A stretch of 64,000 nucleotides of DNA from Halorussus gelatinilyticus (GCF_023238445.1 NZ_CP096658.1:2170001-2234000); one strand, 5' to 3'; numbered from the stretch's first letter, positions 1 to 8,450 are shown. The notes: generated by a model not told the origin, from the sequence alone. Program-made: numbers and translations.

Positions 1-1613
1 TAGCCCGTCATGCCGGGGCGAGCGTCCACGATGCCCAGCAGTTTCGAGGCGTCGCCGTCGAACTCGCCGTCGAAGTCGGGTTCGAGCGCGAGAATCGACC
101 CCTCCGGCACGTCCGAGAGGTCGCCGTCGTCGGTTCGAGCGACCGGCCCGGCGACCCGGCCGCGGACGACGCTCCGACCCGTGCCGATGGTCTCGGCCGC
201 GACGTGGACCTTCAGCATGTTGGTCGTGCTGGTCCCCTCCAGTTCCGACATCATGCCCGAGACGACGACCACCGTGTCGCCGCTCTCGGCCACGCCGGCG
301 TCGAGCGCGGCCTGCACCGAGTCGTCGATGATGGTATCGACGCCCTCCGCGAGCGGCGTGTACTGGGCGTTGACGCCCCACGAGAGCGCGAGCTGGCGGC
401 GCACCTCGTCGTTGGGCGTCGTGGCGACGACCGGGACTTGCGGCCGGAACTTCGAGACCTTGAGCGCGGTGTAGCCGGATTCGCTGGCCGCGACGATGGC
501 CGCCGCGCCGATGTCGCGCGCCAGATAGCGCGCCGACCGCGCCAGCGCGTCGGTCCGGGCGTCCTCGGCGGCTGGGACGCGCTGTTCTCGAATCTCGTCG
601 TACTCGTCGCTCTCCTCGACCTCGCGGACGATGCGGTCCATCGTCTCCACGACCCGCACCGGGTCGTCGCCGATGGCGGTCTCGCCCGACAGCATCACCG
701 CGTCAGTGCCGTCCAACACCGCGTTCGCCACGTCGGAGGCCTCCGCGCGGGTGGGCCTGCGGGCGTGGACCATCGAGTCGAGCATCTCTGTCGCGGTGAT
801 GACCGGCGTCCCGGTCTGCTGGCACTCGCGGATGATACGCTTCTGAATCATCGGCACGTCTTCGAGCGGACACTCGACGCCGAGGTCGCCGCGCGCGACC
901 ATCACACCGTAGGCCGCGTCCACGATTTCGTCCAGATTCTCCACCGCACCGCGGCGCTCTATCTTGGCGACGATGGGGATGTCCGCGCCCAACTCCTCCA
1001 GTACTTCGTTGACCGCCAGCACGTCCTCGGCGCTCCGGACGAAACTCGCGGCCACGAAGTCGGCCTGCTTCTCGGCGGCGAGTTCGAGGTCACGGCGGTC
1101 CTTCTCGGTCACCACGTCGAGGTCCAAGTCCACGCCGGGGACGTTGACGCCCTTCCGACTGCTCAGGTCGCCGCCGCTCACGACGCGCGCGACGACGACG
1201 CCCTCGCCGTCTCCGTCCTCGACTTCCTCGACGACCGTCTCGATGCGGCCGTCGTCCAACAGCACCTTGTCGCCGGGTTCGACGTTCGTGATGGAGTAGC
1301 TCAGGCCGACTTCCTCGGGCGTGGCGGTGTCGCCCTTCACGAACCGGACCGTCGAGTCGGTTTCGAGGTGGACGGGTTCGTCGGTCTCGGCGGTCCGAAT
1401 CTCGGGACCTTGCAGGTCTACCATCACCGCGAGGGGGTCGGCGGTGGTCTCGTCCACGTCTCGGACGTGGTCTACGATCTCCTCGCGGTCCTCTCGCGTG
1501 CCGTGACTCGCGTTGAGGCGCGCGACGGTCATCCCGGCGTCGGCCAACTCCCGAATTGTCCGCCGGGAGTCCGATGCCGGACCCAGGGTACAGACGATCT
1601 TCGCGTTTCTCAT
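1..1613 (-). CDS. pyk: Pyruvate kinase, C-terminus cut by window edge
   Basis: Last step of glycolysis: phosphoenolpyruvate plus ADP to pyruvate plus ATP, cytoplasmic. The frame opens with MRNAKIVCTLGPAS at ATG 1611-1613 and stays open for 537 codons to the left edge. Family landmarks are the lysine motif VAKIERRGAVEN near residue 215, the Mg-binding MVARGDLGVE near 239 and ITATEMLDSM near 269. After the C domain, from about residue 480, the chain continues into a swivelling PEP-utiliser-like segment (VRGRVAGPVA, then GIVDARPGMTG), the extra C-terminal domain of archaeal and some bacterial kinases. The stop lies outside the window. Its upstream neighbour is the divergent GYD gene, 155 bases away. 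Function is certain; total length is unknown. Confidence 0.96.
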   Translation of the reverse strand, partial: MRNAKIVCTLGPASDSRRTIRELADAGMTVARLNASHGTREDREEIVDHVRDVDETTADPLAVMVDLQGPEIRTAETDEPVHLETDSTVRFVKGDTATPEEVGLSYSITNVEPGDKVLLDDGRIETVVEEVEDGDGEGVVVARVVSGGDLSSRKGVNVPGVDLDLDVVTEKDRRDLELAAEKQADFVAASFVRSAEDVLAVNEVLEELGADIPIVAKIERRGAVENLDEIVDAAYGVMVARGDLGVECPLEDVPMIQKRIIRECQQTGTPVITATEMLDSMVHARRPTRAEASDVANAVLDGTDAVMLSGETAIGDDPVRVVETMDRIVREVEESDEYDEIREQRVPAAEDARTDALARSARYLARDIGAAAIVAASESGYTALKVSKFRPQVPVVATTPNDEVRRQLALSWGVNAQYTPLAEGVDTIIDDSVQAALDAGVAESGDTVVVVSGMMSELEGTSTTNMLKVHVAAETIGTGRSVVRGRVAGPVARTDDGDLSDVPEGSILALEPDFDGEFDGDASKLLGIVDARPGMTG

Positions 1614-1738
1614 GGGTCCGAGTAGGTCCGACCGCGCCAAAAACCCCCGGTGATTCGTTCCGATTCACTCGTCCGCGAGTTGTTCCCGACTGTCCGAACG
1701 CACCGTGTGGCCGGCCGTCGTTTCGAGAGCCACAATCC

Positions 1739-1747
1739 CTTATTGTA
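1739..1747 (+). promoter_or_regulatory. TATA-like box for the GYD gene
   Basis: The AT-rich stretch cttattgta is centred about 26 bases before ATG 1769. This is the spacing of a leaderless haloarchaeal promoter, so the transcript probably starts at or within a few bases of the start codon. Confidence 0.5.
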
Positions 1748-1768
1748 TCGCCCCCGAATGGGTGATAT

Positions 1769-2053
1769 ATGCCAGAATACGCCTCTCTCGTGGACGTGCG
1801 GACGGACTTCCAGAACGCACAGGACCTCACGTCCGTCTGGGGAGACATCCGGTCGGACCTCGAAGAACAGGACGCCGACCTCAAACACACCTACGCCATC
1901 CTCGGCGAGTACGACTTCCTCGTGGTCATGGAAGCGCCCGACCGAGACGTGGCGTACCAGGCCGGAGTCGCGCTGGAGCGTCACGGACTCGACGCCCAGA
2001 CGATGGAGATAATCCCGACCGAGGAACTCGCGCAGGTCGTGGACGACCTCTGA
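1769..2053 (+). CDS. GYD domain protein
   Basis: A 94-residue protein that is a single GYD domain, a small ferredoxin-like alpha/beta fold of unknown biochemical role. The family signature is visible as LGEYDFLVVMEAPD near residues 47-60 followed by a helix and the strand TMEIIPTEEL. There is no signal peptide or membrane segment, so it is probably cytoplasmic. It stands alone, divergent from pyruvate kinase and convergent with metG. The start is supported by the TATA-like box 26 bases upstream. These folds resemble Lrp/AsnC effector domains, so ligand binding is possible but not shown. Confidence 0.8.
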   Translation: MPEYASLVDVRTDFQNAQDLTSVWGDIRSDLEEQDADLKHTYAILGEYDFLVVMEAPDRDVAYQAGVALERHGLDAQTMEIIPTEELAQVVDDL

Positions 2054-2107
2054 ACCGGTTTCGGTTTCGCTCTCGCTCTCACGTACCGACGGAGACGAAT
2101 AGGGGAA

Positions 2108-2154
2108 ACCGAGATGGCGTGAGGGATAACTCACGCGATAACCGCCATCTCGGT
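2108..2154. terminator. Long stem-loop after the GYD gene
   Basis: A perfect 12-base inverted repeat (accgagatggcg at 2108-2119, cgccatctcggt at 2143-2154) encloses a second short one (gtgag/ctcac). It sits 55 bases after the GYD stop in the region where GYD and metG converge. About 90 bases further on there is a T-rich run (gatttttg, 2247-2254). Together they may end or stabilise transcripts. The rest of 2054-2309 shows nothing else recognisable. Confidence 0.45.
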
Positions 2155-2309
2155 GCGCGGGGAGCGGCGTTGCGCTACCGGTAGCTTCGTTCGACAGGGA
2201 CGACCGCAATCCGCCGCAGCACAGTGTTTCTGGTTCGGCGTAAAATGATTTTTGACTAACTATTCTGTCACTGGTTTTATAGGAGTCGTCGGTCAGTTCG
2301 GGGGCGTCG

Positions 2310-4442
2310 TTACTTGACCTTCGTGCCCGGCCCGCTGTCGCCGTGGGTCGTCAGCAGGTCGGCGTCCTCGCCCGCCGCCAGCACCATCCCGTTGCTCTCG
2401 ACGCCGAACAGTTCGGCCTGTTCGAGATTCGCCACGACGACGACCTTCGTGCCCGGAAGCGCGTCGAGGTCGTGGAGTTGCTTGATGCCAGCGACGATTT
2501 GGCGGGTCTCGACGCCGATGTCCACTTCGAGGCGCGCGAGGTCGTCGGCCCCCTCGATGGGTTCGGCGACCTCGATTTCGCCGACGCGAACGTCGAGGTC
2601 CTGAAACTCTTCGAAGCTGATGCGGTCGTCGTCGATGGGTTGGATGTCGGTGTCGCTCATGGATTCGTCGTCCTCGGTCTCGTCGGATTCGTCGTCTTCG
2701 TCCGTAGCCGCTTCGATTCGCTCGTTCAACTTCTCGTTCAGTTCCTCGACGCGCTCGTCCTCGATCTTCTCGAGCAGTTCGTCCGGTTCGCCGAACTCGT
2801 CGGCCGGCGCTTCGAGGGTGGCGTCGAGGTCGGCGTCGTGGACTGACCCGTCTTCGCCCAACTGCTCCCACAGCGCTTGGGCCTTGCCGGGGAGGATGGG
2901 TGCCGAGAGGACCGCGACCGCCTTCGCCAACTGGACGCAGTCGTAGATGACCTGCGCGGCGCGCTCGGGGTCGTCGTCGGTCAGGTTCCACGGTTCGTTG
3001 CGCTGGATGTACTCGTTGCCGAACCCGGCCAGCGACACCGAGGCCTCGCCCGCCTTCTTCAGCGAGTAGTCGTTGACCGCGTCCTCGAAGTCCTCGACGG
3101 CCTCCTCGATTCGGTCGGCGACTTCCTCGGAGGTGTCGGCATCGGGCGTCCCGTCGTAGTTCCGGGCCGCGAACAGCAGGCTCCGGTAGGCGAAGTTGCC
3201 GAGCGTGCCGACCAACTCGCCGTTGACGCGCTCCTGGAACTTCTCCCACGAGAAGTCAACGTCCTGCTGGAACCCGCCGGTCGTGGTCAGGTAGTAGCGC
3301 ACGAGGTCGGGGTCGAAGCCCTCGTCGAGGTAGTCGTCGGCCCAGACCGCGCGGTTGCGACTGGTCGAGAACGCCTGTCCGTCGAGGTTGACGAAGCCGC
3401 TGGCCATGACCGCGCGCGGTTCGTTGTAGCCCGCACCTCGCAGCATCGACGGCCAGAAGACGGTGTGGTGCTGGATGATGTCCCGGCCGATGACGTGGAC
3501 GATTTCGCCGGTGTCGGCGTCTTCCCACGTCTCGTCGTCGGCGGCCGCAGAGTCGTCGGCCGCGGGCGCGCCGTCCTTCCAGACCGCCTCCCAGTCGTAG
3601 GTGTCCGCGCCGACGCGCTCGGTGTACTGCTTCGTTGACGCGACGTACTCGACGGGCGCGTCCACCCAGACGTAGAGGACGAGGTCCTCTTTCCCCTCGC
3701 CGGGGTAGTCGATGCCCCAGTCCATGTCGCGGGTGATACAGAGGTCCTGTAGCTCGCCTTCGATCCACTCCTTGGGCTGGTTGCGCGCGTTGGAAGTCCC
3801 TTCGAGGCGGTCGATGAACCCTTGGAGGTACTCCTGAAAGTCAGCGAGACGCAGGAACTCGTGTTCTCGGGTACGGTACTCGGCGGGGTTGCCGGTGATG
3901 GTACTCACGGGGTCCTCGATTTCGCCGGGTTCGAGGTGGCGCTGACATCCCTCGTCGCACTCGTCGCCTCGGGCCTTCGCGCCGCAATACGGACAAGTGC
4001 CCTCTACGAAGCGGTCGGGCAGGGGAGTGTCTGCCTCGGGGTCCCACGCGACCTGAATCTCCTTCTCGAAGACGTGGTCGTTCTCTATCCACGACCGGAC
4101 GAACTCCTGCGTGAGTTCGGTGTTGGTCTCGTCGTGGGTGTGGCCGTAGTTGTCGAACTCGACGTTGAATCGGGGGAACGTCTCGGCGTACTTCTCGTGG
4201 TGTTCGAGGGCGAACTCCTCGGGCGAGACGCCCTCCTTCTCGGCGTTGACCGCGACCGGGGTCCCGTGCATGTCCGACCCGGAGACGAACGCGGTCTCCT
4301 GGCCGAGTTTCTCCAGCGAGCGCGCGAAGGCGTCGCCGCTGATGTACGTCCGGAGGTGGCCGATGTGCAGGTCGCCGTTGGCGTAGGGCAACCCGCAGGT
4401 CACCACCGCTGGCTCGTCCGTGGGGAAGTCGTCGTGGCTCAT
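2310..4442 (-). CDS. metG: Methionyl-tRNA synthetase
   Basis: Charges tRNA-Met with methionine. The 710-residue protein starts at ATG 4440-4442; a TTG three codons earlier is less likely. The HIGH motif is at residues 26-29 (DLHIGHL). A zinc knuckle of the CPYCGAK type lies near 150. The KMSKS position near 360 reads AFSTSRN, a variant. From about residue 565 a very acidic linker leads into a C-terminal OB-fold tRNA-binding domain (about 600-709, with VRVGEIEVAEPI and VVVANLEQAELFG) like that of MetRS beta/EMAPII. The catalytic and OB domains are fused here; some archaea encode them separately. The gene is monocistronic with an open region of about 550 bases upstream. Confidence 0.97.
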   Translation of the reverse strand: MSHDDFPTDEPAVVTCGLPYANGDLHIGHLRTYISGDAFARSLEKLGQETAFVSGSDMHGTPVAVNAEKEGVSPEEFALEHHEKYAETFPRFNVEFDNYGHTHDETNTELTQEFVRSWIENDHVFEKEIQVAWDPEADTPLPDRFVEGTCPYCGAKARGDECDEGCQRHLEPGEIEDPVSTITGNPAEYRTREHEFLRLADFQEYLQGFIDRLEGTSNARNQPKEWIEGELQDLCITRDMDWGIDYPGEGKEDLVLYVWVDAPVEYVASTKQYTERVGADTYDWEAVWKDGAPAADDSAAADDETWEDADTGEIVHVIGRDIIQHHTVFWPSMLRGAGYNEPRAVMASGFVNLDGQAFSTSRNRAVWADDYLDEGFDPDLVRYYLTTTGGFQQDVDFSWEKFQERVNGELVGTLGNFAYRSLLFAARNYDGTPDADTSEEVADRIEEAVEDFEDAVNDYSLKKAGEASVSLAGFGNEYIQRNEPWNLTDDDPERAAQVIYDCVQLAKAVAVLSAPILPGKAQALWEQLGEDGSVHDADLDATLEAPADEFGEPDELLEKIEDERVEELNEKLNERIEAATDEDDESDETEDDESMSDTDIQPIDDDRISFEEFQDLDVRVGEIEVAEPIEGADDLARLEVDIGVETRQIVAGIKQLHDLDALPGTKVVVVANLEQAELFGVESNGMVLAAGEDADLLTTHGDSGPGTKVK

Positions 4443-4584
4443 ACTATCCAATCCTCTTTGGCGGGTGTAAAACCCGCCGATTTCCGTGTTCGTGCATGGC
4501 TATCGTCGCGCGATTTCGGGAAACGGTTGGCAGGCGATTCGGCCGAACAGTCGAGTTTCGCCACCGCAGAAACCGTCCGCGAGC

Positions 4585-4692
4585 CACGGTCCGGGCGACT
4601 CCTCCCGACGCTACGCGTCGCTCCGCATGCGCATAGCGCGGGCAAGTGCCTGCGACCGCGTGCGGTCCCGGTGTGGGACGCCTCGGACCGTG
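4585..4692. other. Intergenic stretch bounded by a 9-base inverted repeat
   Basis: The segment cacggtccg (4585-4593) has its exact complement cggaccgtg at 4684-4692, 90 bases apart, in the gene-free interval 4443-4996 between metG and the coiled-coil gene. No protein-coding frame in this interval looks real. The arrangement could close a long-range stem in an untranslated RNA, but a repeat of this length can also arise by chance in high-GC DNA. Confidence 0.25.
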
Positions 4693-4719
4693 CGTGGCAC
4701 GAGTCTGGATTTGGCGGCT

Positions 4720-4860
4720 CGGTATTTAAGCATTCGTCCGGGTCGGTACTCCGTCACACACCGACCGCAATCGATTGGGGAGGGTGTGGCCCGCGATTGC
4801 GGTGGCGGTGCTGTGCGGTGGCGGTGTTGTGCGGTGGGCTCCGTTGCTCAAGCCCGAGGA
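4720..4860 (+). ncRNA. Candidate structured RNA with its own TATA-like box
   Basis: A promoter-like tatttaag at about 4722-4730 is followed by dense complementarity. The repeat cacacc (4757-4762) pairs with ggtgtg (4783-4788), and ccgcaatcg (4765-4773) pairs with cgattgcgg (4794-4802), an interleaved order typical of an H-type pseudoknot. Then come two and a half tandem copies of a 16-base unit beginning tgcggtggcggtg (4798-4838) and a gggct/agccc hairpin (4836-4855). No reading frame here looks coding. I do not recognise it as RNase P, SRP or tRNA. The RNA call is inference from structure and promoter only. Confidence 0.3.
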
Positions 4861-4996
4861 TAGCCTCTTCTCGCCAATTCTCGTGTAGAAAACGTCGCGA
4901 CCTTCCTCCCGGCAACTCTCCTACCGAACGATTCCGTACCCGACGCTACTCACGACTCGAAACCGCAGAAACGAGAATCGCAGAACTACGAACGGA

Positions 4997-5860
4997 TTAG
5001 AGCAGCCCCGTCTTCTGGAGCTTCATGAGGTCCTCGGTGTCGAGGGTCTCGCCTTCCTTGAACTGCTGGTAGATCTCTTCGGCCTCTTCCTTGGCCTCTT
5101 CGCGCTCCTTCTCCTTCTCGGACTTGCGCTCTTCCTCTTCCTGCTTGTCGAGTTCGCGTAGGCGCTTCTGGACGCGCACGAAGTCCTCGTGGTGCTGGTC
5201 GGCCGACTCCTGAGCTTCCACGAACTTCTCGTGCATCTCGTCGGCCTCGTCGCGGATTTCGTCGGCTTCGCGGTAGGCCTCGATCATCTGGTTGTGATGC
5301 TCTTGGGCCTTGTCCGCGAGTTCCGTGACCTTCTCGTGGTGGCGGCTCGCCTCGGCGCGGACCTCTTCGGCTTCCTCGACGAGTTCGTCGAGGTCCTCGC
5401 TGTCGTCGAGCTTCTCCTTGCGGGCCTGAAGCTTCTCGCGCTTCTCCTCGATCTTCTCGATGAGTTCGCGCTCGTCCTCGGTCGAGAGGACCTCGGTCTG
5501 CTGCTTAAATTCGAGGTCTTCGATCTCGGATTCGAGCTCCTCGATGTCCTTGCCCTCGTCGAGTTCGAGGTCTGACTTCTTCTCCTCGACCTCGTCGAAC
5601 AGCTCGTTGGCCTTCGCGTTGAGGTCGTTGCGCTTCTCCTTGTGTTCCTGAACCTGCTCGTTGAGCTCGTCGCGCTTCTCGCGGTGTTCCTGCGCTTCGT
5701 CGACCTTCTCTCGGGTCTCGGCGTTCAGGTCGTCACGCTTGGACGCGCGCTTGCTTGCCTTCTGGTTCAGCTCGTTTCGTCGGTCTCGGAGCTGGCCCGC
5801 GAGTTTGATCAGTTCGCCTTTCGACTTGTTCTGGAGTTCCTCTTCTGTTACACTTACCAT
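4997..5860 (-). CDS. Long coiled-coil protein
   Basis: A 287-residue, extremely charged protein that is almost wholly alpha-helical coiled coil. Glu, Lys, Asp, Arg and Gln dominate from residue 5 to 270, with heptad-like spacing of Leu, Ala and Val (QLRDRRNELNQKASKRASK, EELESEIEDLEFKQ). It has no signal, membrane segment or enzymatic motif. The C-terminus (DTEDLMKLQKTGLL) is conserved-looking and less charged. Proteins of this appearance are widespread in haloarchaea as uncharacterised coiled-coil or SMC-like proteins; a structural or chromosome/cell-shape role is only a guess. Start ATG 5858-5860 follows a leader of about 150 bases with a GAGG ribosome-binding site. Confidence 0.85.
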   Translation of the reverse strand: MVSVTEEELQNKSKGELIKLAGQLRDRRNELNQKASKRASKRDDLNAETREKVDEAQEHREKRDELNEQVQEHKEKRNDLNAKANELFDEVEEKKSDLELDEGKDIEELESEIEDLEFKQQTEVLSTEDERELIEKIEEKREKLQARKEKLDDSEDLDELVEEAEEVRAEASRHHEKVTELADKAQEHHNQMIEAYREADEIRDEADEMHEKFVEAQESADQHHEDFVRVQKRLRELDKQEEEERKSEKEKEREEAKEEAEEIYQQFKEGETLDTEDLMKLQKTGLL

Positions 5861-6008
5861 GCTTAGTTAAACCTCGATTCCATGCCCGCCGTGGCGTTCG
5901 GCAGTCCAGCGAGGGACAGCAACCGCTGTATACAACTGGCAATCGACCGGTGACAATAGTCCCATGTCATTTGTCGCACGATGCTTGCCGAACGCTCGTG
6001 GCGTTCTG
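5861..6008 (-). promoter_or_regulatory. Long structured 5' leader of the coiled-coil gene
   Basis: On the minus strand a strong TATA-like box (atttatatag, around 6031-6040) predicts a start near 6008, leaving about 150 untranslated bases, unusual among the leaderless genes here. Inside is a hairpin (gaacgc, five-base loop, gcgttc) near 5993-6009, and gccgaacgc near 5989 is complementary to gcgttcggc near 5893. A possible 35-codon upstream frame runs from ATG 5970 to TAA 5863, ending two bases before the main start. The remaining 6041-6220 shows nothing recognisable. Confidence 0.4.
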
Positions 6009-6220
6009 GTATCAGCAAATATTCGCTGTGGCTATATAAATGTTCCGTCTAGTTGCGTAGTGGAAACGGTTCACACGCCCGCTAACGGCCGTGTAAGCCG
6101 TTCCCACACTTCTCAAGGGGTTATAAAGAACGTCGTCGAGCTTGCGAATAAATCGCCCGCCGACGGGAACCCCGCGAGCGTCCGGGCGACGGCGAGTCGG
6201 CCAACGACGGTCGCGCCGAC

Positions 6221-8125
6221 CTACAGCGGGTAGACGTTCTGGACGCCTCCGTCCCGTCCACCGAACGAGAGTTCGACGCTCTCGGCGTCGGCGGGCACGG
6301 TCAGGGTGCCCGCACGCTCGGAATCGAGGGGACCGACCTCCACGTCGCTCCCGCCGGTCTGCCCGTCGGCGGTCCACGAGACGGTGCCCGAGACGGCCTC
6401 GGGCGTGTCGTTGACCACGACGAGTTCTCGGGTGTCCCCGGCCGCCGGGTACGCGTCCAAGACGACCTGGACGGGTTCCAGCGAGGCGGCCATCGCCTCG
6501 TAGCCCGCCTTCTCGGTCCCGTCGGCCGACAGCACGCCCATGCCCGCGCCCTCGTCGGCGTCGCGGAGCGCGTCGGCCGCGAGCAGACCGCTCCCCCGGC
6601 GGCGAAGCGTCTCGGTCACGCTCTTGAGGACGCGGGCTTGATACGCCTGCGAGGCCTCGACGGCGGACTCGTCGTCCGACCCGCCACTCGACCCGACGTA
6701 CGCGGCGTGAGCGTCGGCGTCGAACCCGGCCGCGTCGCGGCCCTCATCGGCGACGAGCGACCCCGCGCCGAACGCGCCGACCGGGCCGTCGCAGTCGTAC
6801 TTGTCGAGGAGCCAGTCGGCGTCGCCGGGCGTGCCGAACTGCCAGCCGGGGTAGAGGTGCGTCGCGTCGGCGTCGATGCCCGGCCCGCCCGAGACGGGGA
6901 AGACCGGCGTTCCGTCGGGGAACGCCGCGGCGACCTCGCGGTCCGCGGCGGCGTCGTAACTCGCGCGCCACGCCCGCCAGCGGACTTTGTAGCGCGCGAG
7001 CCGGGACGGACCGACGCCCGCGAGGTGGTCGGTCGGGTCGGCCCGGACGCCGAACGCGGCCACGCAGGGGTGGCGCTCGACCGACGAGGCGACCGTCTCG
7101 GCCAGCGCCGCCGCCCCGTCGGAGTCGGTCTCGCTACTTCCGACCAGCGGGAGGTCCTGCCAGACCAGCAGTCCGGCGTCGGTCGCGGCCTCGTAGAACT
7201 CCGCTGGGGGGACGTGACCGTACGCGCGTACGAGGTTCGCGTTCGCGTTCGCGGCGCGCTCGACGTCCCACGTCGGGTCGCCCGTCGGGAGCAGGGAGAA
7301 TCCGCGGGCCGGGACGCGCTGACCGTTGACGACCAGCGCGTCGTCCGCGCCGCGCTCCCCGCCGTCTGCTCCCGCGCGCTCGATTTCGCAGAGGCCGGTC
7401 TCCACGACCGCTTCGGAGTCGCCGAGTTTCGCCCGGACCGCGTACTGGTGTTGCGGTCCGAACCCCGCGGGCCACCAGTAGGCCGGGTCTCGGAGTTCGA
7501 GCGTCTTCGAGACCGTCGCGCGCTCCGCGCCGTCGGTCTCGACCCTCGCGCGCTCCATCACGCCGCCGCCCCGGAACCCCTGCGGGCGCACCGACAGCGA
7601 GATGCGGTCGTCCAGCGGTTCGCCCGCCTCGACCGCGATTTCGGCGTCGACGACCGCGCCGTTCTCGGTCCGGCGCGGCGTCAGCGAGAGCGCGTCCACG
7701 AACGTCTCGGGATGGGTCTCCAGTTGTGCGCCCCACCAGATGCCGGGGACCGCGCGCTCGTCGGGCACGCGGTCTGTCGCGTAGACGCCGGCGAACTCGT
7801 CGGGGGCGCGACACTCCACGACCAACTCGTTGTCCGCGTCGAGGTCCAACTCGTATCTCGCGGGGCGGAAGTGCGCGTCGTGTTCGCCCAACTGCTCGCC
7901 GTTGAGCCAGATACGGGCCCGCGCGAACAGGCCGCGGAGTTCGAGGGTCGCGCGCTCGTCGCCGTCGCGGGGGTCGCCGAACTCGGTTCGGTACGCCACG
8001 CAGTCGGCGTCGGCGAACCGCTCGGGGCGGCCGGGCACGTCCACGGGGTGCCACTCGTCGGGGGAGGGCGGCTCGTCGCCCGCGGACGGGTCCACTGCCG
8101 CACCCGTCCAGTCGGTCAGAGACAT
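6221..8125 (-). CDS. Glycoside hydrolase family 2-fold protein, apparently catalytically inactive
   Basis: A 634-residue protein laid out like GH2 beta-mannosidases and beta-galactosidases: N-terminal jelly-roll (about 10-170, ARIWLNGEQLGEHDAHFRPARYEL), immunoglobulin-like domain (about 175-270), TIM barrel (from about 280, ANANLVRAYGHVPPAEFYEAATDAGLLVWQDLPL in pieces) and a C-terminal beta domain. The acid/base 'NE' position near residue 360 reads FGVRADPTD, and the nucleophile 'EFG' position near 455 reads GAFGAGSL. Both glutamates are therefore missing, so it probably binds sugar rather than cleaving it. No signal peptide is visible. ATG 8125 is preceded by TATA-like taaaacctat (minus strand) at 8151-8160, so it is leaderless. 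Confidence 0.75.
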   Translation of the reverse strand: MSLTDWTGAAVDPSAGDEPPSPDEWHPVDVPGRPERFADADCVAYRTEFGDPRDGDERATLELRGLFARARIWLNGEQLGEHDAHFRPARYELDLDADNELVVECRAPDEFAGVYATDRVPDERAVPGIWWGAQLETHPETFVDALSLTPRRTENGAVVDAEIAVEAGEPLDDRISLSVRPQGFRGGGVMERARVETDGAERATVSKTLELRDPAYWWPAGFGPQHQYAVRAKLGDSEAVVETGLCEIERAGADGGERGADDALVVNGQRVPARGFSLLPTGDPTWDVERAANANANLVRAYGHVPPAEFYEAATDAGLLVWQDLPLVGSSETDSDGAAALAETVASSVERHPCVAAFGVRADPTDHLAGVGPSRLARYKVRWRAWRASYDAAADREVAAAFPDGTPVFPVSGGPGIDADATHLYPGWQFGTPGDADWLLDKYDCDGPVGAFGAGSLVADEGRDAAGFDADAHAAYVGSSGGSDDESAVEASQAYQARVLKSVTETLRRRGSGLLAADALRDADEGAGMGVLSADGTEKAGYEAMAASLEPVQVVLDAYPAAGDTRELVVVNDTPEAVSGTVSWTADGQTGGSDVEVGPLDSERAGTLTVPADAESVELSFGGRDGGVQNVYPL

Positions 8126-8150
8126 ACTCGGGGAACGAAACCCACACCAG

Positions 8151-8160
8151 ATAGGTTTTA
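8151..8160 (-). promoter_or_regulatory. TATA-like box for the GH2-fold gene
   Basis: Minus-strand taaaacctat lies 26-35 bases before ATG 8125, matching the other leaderless promoters in the window. Confidence 0.5.
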
Positions 8161-8203
8161 CGTCCCGCGGACGACCACTTTCACTTTCACCGCGCCCTTG
8201 GAA

Positions 8204-8212
8204 CAATTTAAG
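8204..8212 (+). promoter_or_regulatory. TATA-like box for the small Cys-rich gene
   Basis: The stretch caatttaag sits 26-34 bases before ATG 8238. This favours that start over the ATG at 8217, which would lie upstream of the expected transcription start. Confidence 0.5.
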
Positions 8213-8237
8213 TAGGATGGCGGGACCAGCCTACGTC

Positions 8238-8390
8238 ATGCTCGAAGACCTACGGTGCGTCTGCGACGGTCGGAACTGCGAGCGCGCCCTCGGCGAGAAC
8301 GACCTGATGCTCCGGATGACGACCGACGCGGGCGAGCGCCGCGCCTACGAGTGCGCCTGCGGCGCGGTCACGGTGACGGTCGTTCGGTAG
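8238..8390 (+). CDS. Small cysteine-rich protein
   Basis: A 50-residue protein beginning MLEDLRCVCDGRNC. It carries two Cys-X-Cys pairs, near the N-terminus (CVC, with another Cys shortly after) and near the C-terminus (CACGA), a pattern that suggests one zinc or metal site. It has no membrane segment. The start is chosen by promoter spacing; an ATG seven codons earlier gives 57 residues. It lies 60 bases before a flavin reductase-like gene on the same strand, so joint transcription is possible. I do not recognise a named family. Small zinc proteins of this size are common in haloarchaea. Confidence 0.65.
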   Translation: MLEDLRCVCDGRNCERALGENDLMLRMTTDAGERRAYECACGAVTVTVVR

Positions 8391-8450
8391 CGCTCCGACG
8401 CGGACGCCGCAGTCGCAGACTCTTTGTTCTCGCCTCGGCAAGCAGTTGCC

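Noticed and set aside
204-1625. Long plus-strand open frame opposite pyruvate kinase
   Set aside because: It is the antisense shadow of pyk; composition is Arg/Val/His-rich with no domain, as is usual opposite high-GC genes.
4720-4860. RNase P or SRP RNA
   Set aside because: The conserved core motifs of either RNA were not found; it is listed only as a candidate structured RNA.
6638-8215. 525-codon plus-strand frame opposite the GH2-fold gene
   Set aside because: Low-complexity Arg/Val/Gly product with no domain; the minus-strand gene has a promoter and a domain plan.
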